From: JAGLHV01 sp023132075 [NCBI: bacterium]
GTDB lineage: Bacteria; CBDUZB01; JAGLHV01
Direction: 5' to 3'
Assembly (NCBI GenBank): GCA_023132075.1
Contig: JAGLYT010000059.1
Coordinates: 1 to 8,330, forward strand
DNA length: 8,330 nt
The position numbers and the translations under genes are program-made. How positions within the stretch are numbered: the stretch's first letter is position 1; each line of letters begins with the position of its first letter. A model generated the notes under the pieces. The model ran no database searches. It saw only the letters and a program-made list of their open reading frames with translations, and was not told the origin of the DNA. Below, one piece after another: positions 1 through 4,445 of this stretch.

Positions 1-1122
1 TATGTTGCTAAGGTTTTAATTACCTGGGATTGGCCCAAAGGGATGCTGGCATATATGATTTTAGGATTTTCTTTTTTAGGGGTTCTGACCTATGTTAGTC
101 TATATCCATTAAGGGAAAAGGTAGGCTGGATTAAAAAAGCCGGGCAAATATTTTATTTTATACTTATTCCCCAGATTGTGATGTTATTTTGGACACTCTG
201 GTTTCGAATTTCGCAATACGGTATAACGGAGAAGAGATATTTGGTTTTTGTTTTTGGATTGTGGCTGTTAGGAATAGGAATATATTTTTTGCTGAGCAGG
301 AAGAAAGATATTCGGATTATTCCCATTACCATTTTTATTATCGCACTAAGCTGTTCTTTCGGTCCCTGGGGAGCTTTTGCTGTTTCCCGAAGAAACCAAA
401 CCGGACGTTTAAAAGAAGTATTGATAAAAAATAACCTCTTAATTAGTGAGAAAATCAAAAAATCAGAAAAAAAAGTACCTTTTGATGATAGAAAAGAAAT
501 AAGCGCTATCATCCGTTATCTAATTGAGGTTCATGGTGTGGACGTTATTCAACCCTTGTTTAGACGGAACTTGACCTTGCTTAAAGAGCAGGAAGATATA
601 AAAAGCGGAAGAAAGGGGTATTCTTCAGTTGTTTTACCGTCAAAAATAGTGGAAGAGCTTCTTGGTTTTACTTATGTTAACCGGTGGGAGAATAGAAAGG
701 TTAACGACGAATATTTTTCTTTGAATACTTCTCAGATTCCAAAACAAGTGTTGGATGTTTCAAAATATAATTATATGGCAATGTTAAGCAGTCATTCAAA
801 AAATAATAATATCGCAGGCGATATCGGTGAAATTGATGGAGTTAAATATAGATTTGAAGTTGGTAGCAGTAGTAGCGAATTTGTTATATTTCAAAATAAT
901 GAGATTCTAATAAAAATCTCATTACAAGAATTTTTAAACAATATTCTTGTAAAGTATTCTGAAGAAGGAAAAAACAAGTTTCTTCGTGAAGAATTAAAAG
1001 TTGAACATAAAGATGAAAACATTAACTTTGCTTTGTGTTTTTCCCATATTTCCGGTAAAAGGGGAAAAGATAATAAATATCTAATTAGCTATATAAATGC
1101 AACCTTTCTATTTTCCTTATAA
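1..1122 (+). CDS. DUF4153-family membrane protein, 5'-truncated by window edge
   Basis: The reading frame is open from base 1, so the gene begins outside the window and the internal ATG at 43 is not its start; 373 codons are visible before TAA at 1120-1122. The visible part begins with four hydrophobic segments, at about codons 16-37, 47-68, 80-98 and 105-122, with a YGITEKRY stretch just before the third and SFGPWGAF at the end of the fourth. A soluble, charged C-terminal half of about 250 residues follows. This arrangement and these motifs match my recollection of DUF4153 proteins, an uncharacterised family of polytopic inner-membrane proteins. The molecular function is unknown. It is separated from the next gene by a strong promoter, so it probably belongs to an upstream transcription unit. 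Confidence 0.75.
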   Translation, partial: YVAKVLITWDWPKGMLAYMILGFSFLGVLTYVSLYPLREKVGWIKKAGQIFYFILIPQIVMLFWTLWFRISQYGITEKRYLVFVFGLWLLGIGIYFLLSRKKDIRIIPITIFIIALSCSFGPWGAFAVSRRNQTGRLKEVLIKNNLLISEKIKKSEKKVPFDDRKEISAIIRYLIEVHGVDVIQPLFRRNLTLLKEQEDIKSGRKGYSSVVLPSKIVEELLGFTYVNRWENRKVNDEYFSLNTSQIPKQVLDVSKYNYMAMLSSHSKNNNIAGDIGEIDGVKYRFEVGSSSSEFVIFQNNEILIKISLQEFLNNILVKYSEEGKNKFLREELKVEHKDENINFALCFSHISGKRGKDNKYLISYINATFLFSL

Positions 1123-1157
1123 AAAAGCCGGAGGGACAAACCTTCAGAAAAAAAGAC

Positions 1158-1186
1158 TTGACAAGATTTAGAATACGATGTATAAT
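1158..1186 (+). promoter_or_regulatory. Consensus sigma70-type promoter for the Fur-family gene
   Basis: TTGACA (1158-1163) and TATAAT (1181-1186) are both perfect consensus hexamers separated by exactly 17 bases. Transcription would start near 1192-1194, about 35 bases before the regulator's ATG. A Fur-like box lies immediately downstream of the -10 element. Confidence 0.85.
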
Positions 1187-1197
1187 ATAACTGGGAA

Positions 1198-1212
1198 TGA
1201 AAACCATTACCA
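1198..1212 (+). promoter_or_regulatory. Fur-like operator box (7-1-7) in front of the regulator
   Basis: TGAAAACCATTACCA agrees with the classical 7-1-7 Fur-family box TGATAATNATTATCA at 11 of 14 fixed positions. It sits about 11 bases after the -10 hexamer, over the early transcribed region, where a bound repressor would block initiation. This suggests autoregulation. A sister site with the same flanks (AATGAAAA...CATT) lies at 1728-1742. The match to consensus is seen; binding is inferred. Confidence 0.55.
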
Positions 1213-1228
1213 TTAGGAGATGATTAGA

Positions 1229-1696
1229 ATGCCCGGACGAAACGGCAAGGGGCCACCCTGGTGGCACGGAAAATTTAGAGGATGTGGTTATAGGCTAACA
1301 ATCCCCAGGGAAACTATTATAGAGGTTTTAAGTAAAGCGGCGAAACATTTGAGTGCGGAAGAGATATATCTGGCAGTACATAAAGTGTATCCGGCTATTG
1401 GACTTACTACTATTTATCGCACTCTGGAATTACTGGTACAAATAGGATTGGTTTTCAAATTTGATTTTGGAGATGGAAGAGCCCGGTATGAATTAGCAGA
1501 AGGGCCTAAAGGAATAAGACAGCATCATCATTTGGTATGTACCAATTGTGGCAGAGTAATAGACTATACGGATTTTATTGATGAAGCCAAAGAATTTCTT
1601 TCACAAACGATGAAGGCTCTTAATAAAAAATGTAATTTTAAGATAACTAATCATCTTATTCAGTTTTATGGATTGTGTGAGAAATGTCAAAAATAG
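1229..1696 (+). CDS. Fur-family metal-dependent transcriptional regulator
   Basis: This 155-aa protein is a ferric-uptake-regulator family repressor. It has a winged helix at roughly residues 20-90, including the recognition helix region around GLTTIYRTLELL (58-69). The dimerisation/metal domain carries HHH at 99-101, CTNC (C104, C107), H142 and a C-terminal CEKC (C150, C153). The two CxxC pairs are the usual structural zinc site of the family. I chose ATG 1229 over the in-frame ATG at 1220, because 1220 lies inside the ribosome-binding site AGGAGATGATTAGA. The N-terminus MPGRNGKGPPWWHG is an unusual Gly-rich extension that resembles the start of the DUF5320 protein downstream. Whether it senses iron, zinc, manganese or peroxide cannot be decided from sequence. 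Two Fur-like boxes nearby suggest it controls itself and the following genes. Confidence 0.93.
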   Translation: MPGRNGKGPPWWHGKFRGCGYRLTIPRETIIEVLSKAAKHLSAEEIYLAVHKVYPAIGLTTIYRTLELLVQIGLVFKFDFGDGRARYELAEGPKGIRQHHHLVCTNCGRVIDYTDFIDEAKEFLSQTMKALNKKCNFKITNHLIQFYGLCEKCQK

Positions 1697-1714
1697 AAAG
1701 TGGAAGAATATATT
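1685..1714 (+). promoter_or_regulatory. Possible weak promoter for the DUF5320-led genes
   Basis: TATATT (1709-1714) matches five of six -10 consensus bases, but the candidate -35, TGTCAA (1685-1690, spacer 18), is poor and overlaps the end of the regulator gene. It is listed because it would place the Fur-like box at 1728-1742 in the same geometry, about 13 bases after the -10, as at the regulator promoter. Confidence 0.3.
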
Positions 1715-1727
1715 TTTTGAGCATAAA

Positions 1728-1742
1728 TGAAAATGGTTGTCA
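1728..1742 (+). promoter_or_regulatory. Second Fur-like operator box, before the DUF5320 gene
   Basis: TGAAAATGGTTGTCA matches TGATAATNATTATCA at 11 of 14 fixed positions. The extended 19-mer at 1726-1744 is an imperfect palindrome (AATGA...TCATT). It shares its outer arms (AATGAAAA...CATT) with the box at 1198-1212. It lies in the 71-base gap between the regulator and the DUF5320 gene, consistent with Fur-family control of the downstream genes. Confidence 0.55.
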
Positions 1743-1749
1743 TTAATAA

Positions 1750-1763
1750 AGAAAGGAGGTGAT
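1750..1763 (+). promoter_or_regulatory. Very long Shine-Dalgarno site
   Basis: AGAAAGGAGGTGAT is complementary over 14 bases to the common bacterial 16S rRNA 3' tail (ATCACCTCCTTTCT). The ATG at 1768 lies 8 bases after GGAGG, which fixes the start. The in-frame GTG at 1759 is inside this site and is not a start. A nearly identical site precedes the 69-aa protein at 3045. Confidence 0.85.
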
Positions 1764-1767
1764 TAAG

Positions 1768-2151
1768 ATGCCAGGTGGAGATAGAACAGGTCCTCGTGGA
1801 TTAGGGCCAATGACCGGTCGGGCAGCAGGTTTCTGTGCTGGTTCCCCTACTCCAGGTTATATGAATGGTATTCCCGGGAGAGGACGGGGAGGTGGTCGTG
1901 GTTGGGGTAGAGGTCGTGGCTGGGGACGAGGTTTTGGTATGGGTTTTGGTAGGCGAGGATTTGCATATCCTTATGAAATGCCTTATTATGGAAATGCTTA
2001 TCCTACAGCTCCATATGCTCCGGAGATTACTCCTCAACAAGAAGCCTCAATGTTGAAAGAACAGGCCAAAGCTATGAAGGAAGAAATTGAGCTGGTAAAC
2101 CAGCGCATAAAAGAGTTAGAATCGGCTGTCGCGTCAAAAGGCAATGAGTAA
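1768..2151 (+). CDS. DUF5320-type Gly/Arg-rich protein with C-terminal coiled coil
   Basis: This is a 127-aa protein in three parts. The N-terminus MPGGDRTGPRGLGPMTGRAA, followed shortly by FCAG, is the signature I associate with DUF5320. A Gly/Arg/Trp/Phe repeat section at about residues 32-65 is made of GRG, GWG and GFG units. A Tyr/Pro/Ala-rich linker leads into a charged helix at about 91-122 that looks like a short coiled coil. There is no signal peptide, membrane segment or catalytic motif. Such proteins are commonly met beside NifX-domain and MinD-type genes in anaerobes, as here, but no function is established. The basic, glycine-rich middle could bind nucleic acid, polyanions or metal, which is speculation. 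A very strong ribosome-binding site, an upstream Fur-like box and a hairpin after the stop suggest high, regulated expression. Confidence 0.8.
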   Translation: MPGGDRTGPRGLGPMTGRAAGFCAGSPTPGYMNGIPGRGRGGGRGWGRGRGWGRGFGMGFGRRGFAYPYEMPYYGNAYPTAPYAPEITPQQEASMLKEQAKAMKEEIELVNQRIKELESAVASKGNE

Positions 2152-2164
2152 AATGAGTAAGCAG

Positions 2165-2201
2165 TAGGTGGGAATAGAACCATTAATTCTATTCCCACCT
2201 A
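2165..2201 (+). terminator. 15-bp perfect hairpin between DUF5320 and the first NifX-type gene
   Basis: TAGGTGGGAATAGAA (2165-2179) and its exact complement (2187-2201) enclose a 7-base loop. Only AATTT follows instead of a T-run, so a full intrinsic terminator is doubtful. It may be a partial terminator or a 3'-end stabiliser that raises DUF5320 mRNA relative to the downstream genes. Confidence 0.6.
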
Positions 2202-2228
2202 AATTTCAGAAGGAAAAAGAGGTTAATT

Positions 2229-2618
2229 ATGAAAATAGCAATTTCAACTGATGGGGATTTTGTTTCTTCCCATTTTGGGCGATGTCCTTCTTTTACTATC
2301 ATTAATATCGAAAATAAAGAGGTAGTTAAAAAAGAGATAATTGATAATCCGGGACATCATCCGGGATTTATTCCGCAGTTTTTACATCAAAGAGGGGTAG
2401 AATATATTATTGCCGGTGGAATGGGTGCCCGGGCAGCGCAGCTTTTTAATGAAAAGGAAATAAAAACAATTGTAGGAATAACCGGGACAATAAACGATGT
2501 AATAGAAAAGCTAAAAAAAGGAACGTTAGAAGGTAAAGAAAGCCTTTGCAATCCAGGTGCAGGCAGGGGATATGGCATTGACAAGAGTGTATGCGACCAT
2601 CCTGATGAAGAACAATAA
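2229..2618 (+). CDS. NifX/orange-protein-type cofactor-binding protein (first copy)
   Basis: This 129-aa protein belongs to the dinitrogenase iron-molybdenum cofactor biosynthesis domain family (NifX, NafY, the NifB C-terminus, orange protein). The RNase-H-like fold is indicated by the opening strand MKIAIS, SSHFGRCPSF at 13-22, NPGHHPGF at 40-47, the glycine loop IIAGGMGARA at 60-69 and GITGT at 83-87. NPGHxPGF followed by AGGMG is typical of the orange-protein-like branch rather than of NifX itself. The C-terminal tail from about residue 104 adds a cysteine/glycine patch (C107, C122, H124) beyond the core domain, possibly an extra metal ligand set. The family carries Mo/Fe or Mo/Cu sulfide clusters. 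The cargo here is unknown and no nitrogenase gene is visible. The start is preceded by an AGGAAAAAGAGG purine run. Confidence 0.88.
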   Translation: MKIAISTDGDFVSSHFGRCPSFTIINIENKEVVKKEIIDNPGHHPGFIPQFLHQRGVEYIIAGGMGARAAQLFNEKEIKTIVGITGTINDVIEKLKKGTLEGKESLCNPGAGRGYGIDKSVCDHPDEEQ

Positions 2619-2641
2619 AAAACAGAAAGGGAGGTAAAAAG

Positions 2642-3010
2642 ATGAAAATTTGTGTAACTGCAGAAGGGGATAATTTAGATTCCACGGTAGATCCCCGTTT
2701 CGGAAGATGCCAGTATTTTATTGTAGTAGACAGTGATACTTTAGAGTTTGAAGCCATACAAAATCCAAATAGGGAAACGATGGGTGGTGCGGGGATTCAA
2801 TCTTCTCAACTTATTGCCGGGAAACAGGCTAAAGCCGTGTTATCGGGAAATATTGGGCCCAATGCTTTTCAAACCCTTCAGGCAGCAGGGGTAGAAATAA
2901 TTACCGGGGTTTCGGGAACAGTTAAAGAGGCAATAGAGCAATACAAAGAGGGTAAATTAGAATCAACCCAGGGACCCAGTGTAAATTCGAAATTTGGTAT
3001 GCCGGAGTAG
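2642..3010 (+). CDS. NifX-type cofactor-binding protein (second copy)
   Basis: This 122-aa protein is a second member of the dinitrogenase FeMo-cofactor biosynthesis domain family. It has the opening strand MKICVTAEG, VDPRFGRCQYF at 16-26, a glycine loop around LSGNIGPNA (67-75) and TGVSGTVKEAI near 88-98. Cysteines are C4 and C23; the extra Cys-rich tail and the HH motif of the upstream copy are absent. The two copies are clearly diverged, so they probably do different jobs (for instance carrier and partner) rather than being a recent duplication. The gene starts 23 bases after its neighbour's stop, behind a strong GGGAGG ribosome-binding site, and the next gene follows after 34 bases, which indicates one operon. 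In the family these proteins bind or shuttle metal-sulfur cofactors. The metal here is not predictable. Confidence 0.9.
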   Translation: MKICVTAEGDNLDSTVDPRFGRCQYFIVVDSDTLEFEAIQNPNRETMGGAGIQSSQLIAGKQAKAVLSGNIGPNAFQTLQAAGVEIITGVSGTVKEAIEQYKEGKLESTQGPSVNSKFGMPE

Positions 3011-3030
3011 AATTAGAATAATTTTAAAAA

Positions 3031-3070
3031 AGGAGGTGATTAAGATGCCCAGAGGAGATGGAACAGGTCC
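3031..3070 (+). repeat. Copy of the RBS plus N-terminal codon module
   Basis: These 40 bases, from AGGAGGTGAT through codon 9 of the 69-aa protein, are identical at 36 positions to 1754-1793 at the DUF5320 gene. A weaker version starts at 1215 before the Fur-family gene (18 of the first 22 bases). The ATG at 3045 is 8 bases after GGAGG. The in-frame ATG at 2994 overlaps the previous gene and reads straight through the ribosome-binding site, so it is rejected as the start. Confidence 0.8.
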
Positions 3071-3254
3071 GTTTGGCGGGGGTCCGGGAAGTGGAGGAGG
3101 ACGAGGTCAAGGAAGAGGGGGAGGCCGTCCCGGAATAGGTCCGGGAGGTTCTTGTTTGTGTCCGAAATGCGGTAATAAGGTTGCGCATCAGGCAGGGGTT
3201 CCCTGTACGTCAATGAGTTGTCCGAATTGCGGGACAAAAATGACTAGAAATTAA
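3045..3254 (+). CDS. 69-aa Gly-rich protein with double-CxxC zinc-ribbon-like end
   Basis: This small protein has a glycine/arginine-rich N-terminal half. It begins MPRGDGTGPFGGGP, close to the DUF5320 opening, and has GRGQGRGGGR-type repeats up to residue 35. The compact C-terminal half has C37, CPKC (C39, C42), C54 and CPNC (C59, C62). Two CxxC knuckles 16 residues apart are typical of a zinc ribbon or rubredoxin-like fold, so it should bind Zn or Fe. I do not recognise a characterised homologue. It lies 34 bases after the second NifX-type gene and before the ATPase pair, so it probably belongs to the same system, perhaps as a metal-binding accessory. The RBS and start are nearly a copy of those of the DUF5320 gene, pointing to co-evolved or coordinated translation. 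Confidence 0.8.
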   Translation: MPRGDGTGPFGGGPGSGGGRGQGRGGGRPGIGPGGSCLCPKCGNKVAHQAGVPCTSMSCPNCGTKMTRN

Positions 3255-3422
3255 GCGCATTTTTTTAACACTTATTTAATGTAGGGGCGACCGAGGGTCG
3301 CCCGAAAGATTTGAAGAATGGTCCTAAGCGAAAATTCGTTAAATCATTCAGGGTACATTCTGCCTTCATTTTTTTGAGGGGTATAGTTAAAATTTTGATT
3401 TTTTGAGGGAGAAAAAAAGTAG
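3255..3422. other. Structured intergenic region before the first MinD-type ATPase
   Basis: No gene is visible in this 168-base gap. It holds a T-run at 3260-3266 without a preceding stem, the GC-rich hairpin at 3285-3303, and an imperfect long-range stem between AGAATG (3315-3320) and CATTCT (3356-3361) that encloses CGAAAATTCG. The ribosome-binding site GAGGGAG (3405-3411) for the next gene is rather far, 11 bases, from its ATG. No convincing promoter was found. Confidence 0.5.
3285..3303. repeat. GC-rich palindrome, REP-like
   Basis: GGGCGACC (3285-3292), loop GAG, GGTCGCCC (3296-3303) is a perfect 8-bp stem much richer in GC than its surroundings. No T-run follows on either side, so it is not a standard terminator. 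Its look resembles short palindromic elements dispersed in many bacterial genomes; copy number cannot be seen from this window. Confidence 0.5.
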
Positions 3423-4289
3423 ATGATTATTTCAGTAGCCAGCGGTAAAGGTGGGACGGGAAAGACATTGGTATCCACCAGTCTTGCCCTTTCTATGGAG
3501 AACAATGTACAACTTTTAGATTGTGATGTAGAAGAACCCAATGCTCATATTTTTATAAAAGCGGAGATTAAAAACAAATATCCGGCTTTTATTCCTATTC
3601 CTCAAATTGATAAAGAAAAATGTAATTTTTGTGGTAAATGTGCCGAGGTGTGTGTTTATAATGCTATAGCGGTATTGAAACAAGACGTTTTAGTTTTTAA
3701 AGAGCTTTGCCATGGTTGTGGTGCCTGTAGTTTTCTTTGTCCGCAGAAAGCAATAAGAGAAATTAATAAAGAAATTGGGGTAGTTAATAAGGGTAATTTC
3801 AAAGCTATAGAATTTATTGAGGGGAAGCTTAATATTGGGGAAGCAATGGCTCCCCCCTTGATTCGACAGGTTAAAGAACATATAAATGCTGAGAAAACAG
3901 TGATTATTGATGCCCCTCCCGGAACTTCCTGCCCGGTTATTGTTTCTATTACAGAAACTGATTTCTGCCTGTTAGTAACAGAACCAACCCCTTTTGGTCT
4001 TAATGATTTGATATTAAGTGTGGAAGTAATGAGAAAGCTTAAGATTCCTTTTGGCGTAATTATTAATCGTTGTGATTTGGGAGATGAAGAAACGCAGAAA
4101 TATTGTACAAAGGAAAACATTCCGATACTGATGAATATTCCCTTTAAAAAAGAGATAGCAATTGCTTATTCCAAAGGGACACCTCTGGTAGAAGCGTTTC
4201 CCGAATATAAAAATAAATTTATGGATTTGTTGAATAAGATAAAAGTAATAAAAAGAAGTGAGTGGGAAAAATCAATTATTTCGCAGTAA
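3423..4289 (+). CDS. MinD-superfamily ATPase with inserted 2[4Fe-4S] ferredoxin domain (first copy)
   Basis: This 288-aa protein is a P-loop ATPase of the MinD/Mrp superfamily, in the group carrying an inserted ferredoxin domain (COG1149 type). The deviant Walker A GKGGTGKT is at 8-15, DCDVEEPN (switch I region) at 33-40 and DAPPGTSCPV at 163-172. Between switch I and switch II are two ferredoxin motifs: C67-C70-C73-C77 and C96-C99-C102-C106, enough for two [4Fe-4S] clusters. Length and domain order are normal for the family. Relatives act in ATP-driven handling of iron-sulfur or other metal cofactors, and two such ATPases occur in the orange-protein complex of Desulfovibrio. Here it is the first of a tandem pair, following the NifX-type genes. 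A metallocluster assembly or transfer role is inferred from this context. Confidence 0.93.
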   Translation: MIISVASGKGGTGKTLVSTSLALSMENNVQLLDCDVEEPNAHIFIKAEIKNKYPAFIPIPQIDKEKCNFCGKCAEVCVYNAIAVLKQDVLVFKELCHGCGACSFLCPQKAIREINKEIGVVNKGNFKAIEFIEGKLNIGEAMAPPLIRQVKEHINAEKTVIIDAPPGTSCPVIVSITETDFCLLVTEPTPFGLNDLILSVEVMRKLKIPFGVIINRCDLGDEETQKYCTKENIPILMNIPFKKEIAIAYSKGTPLVEAFPEYKNKFMDLLNKIKVIKRSEWEKSIISQ

Positions 4290-4445
4290 GCCATGGGGAA
4301 TTAAACACTCGACCCTTCGCTTCCCTGCAAGGGAGTTTATGCTGAGCAAAGCGAAGTGCTCAGGATCAATTCGACTACAGAGTTTTCAGCTAAAGCTTAT
4401 AAAAACTCTAAGTCTCATTGAAATTAAATTATACAAGGATTGATA
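4290..4445. other. Repeat-bearing spacer between the two ATPase genes
   Basis: This 156-base gap interrupts an otherwise tight series. Most of it is a palindromic, more GC-rich element (about 4309-4375). The last 60 bases are AT-rich and end in AAGGA (4435-4439), the ribosome-binding site for the ATG at 4446. An open frame crossing the region (4258-4443) has no ribosome-binding site or recognisable product. Confidence 0.5.
4309..4375. repeat. Composite palindromic element, possible dispersed repeat
   Basis: TCGAC occurs as a direct repeat at both ends (4309-4313, 4371-4375). Inside are CTTCGCTT (4315-4322), a small stem TCCCT/AGGGA (4322-4334), and a perfect 7-bp stem CTGAGCA/TGCTCAG (4342-4348, 4357-4363). 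The 8-base loop of that stem, AAGCGAAG (4349-4356), is the exact complement of CTTCGCTT. The composition differs from the surrounding AT-rich spacer. It resembles short non-coding repeats scattered in many bacterial genomes; this is inferred from appearance. Confidence 0.55.

Noticed and set aside
1130-1145. Possible terminator after the DUF4153 gene (GGAGG...CCTTC)
   Set aside because: The stem is only five pairs with a G-T wobble and is followed by A's rather than T's.
1759-1767. GTG at 1759 as the DUF5320 start
   Set aside because: The GTG lies inside the Shine-Dalgarno sequence; ATG 1768 has ideal spacing.
2229-3010. Calling the two NifX-type genes part of a nitrogen-fixation cluster
   Set aside because: No nifHDK, nifB radical-SAM, nifE or nifN is visible, and the domain is widespread in non-fixing anaerobes.
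2994-3044. ATG at 2994 as the start of the 69-aa protein
   Set aside because: It overlaps the upstream gene and would translate the ribosome-binding site; the shared MPxGDxTGP start at 3045 is clearly the true one.
3656-4120. Long reverse-strand open frame (154 codons) inside the first ATPase gene
   Set aside because: It lies entirely opposite a well-supported gene, and its translation is low-complexity Ser/Ile/Leu-rich with no motif.
4258-4443. 61-codon open frame bridging the two ATPase genes
   Set aside because: It overlaps the end of the first ATPase gene, reads through a palindromic element, lacks a ribosome-binding site and resembles no protein family.
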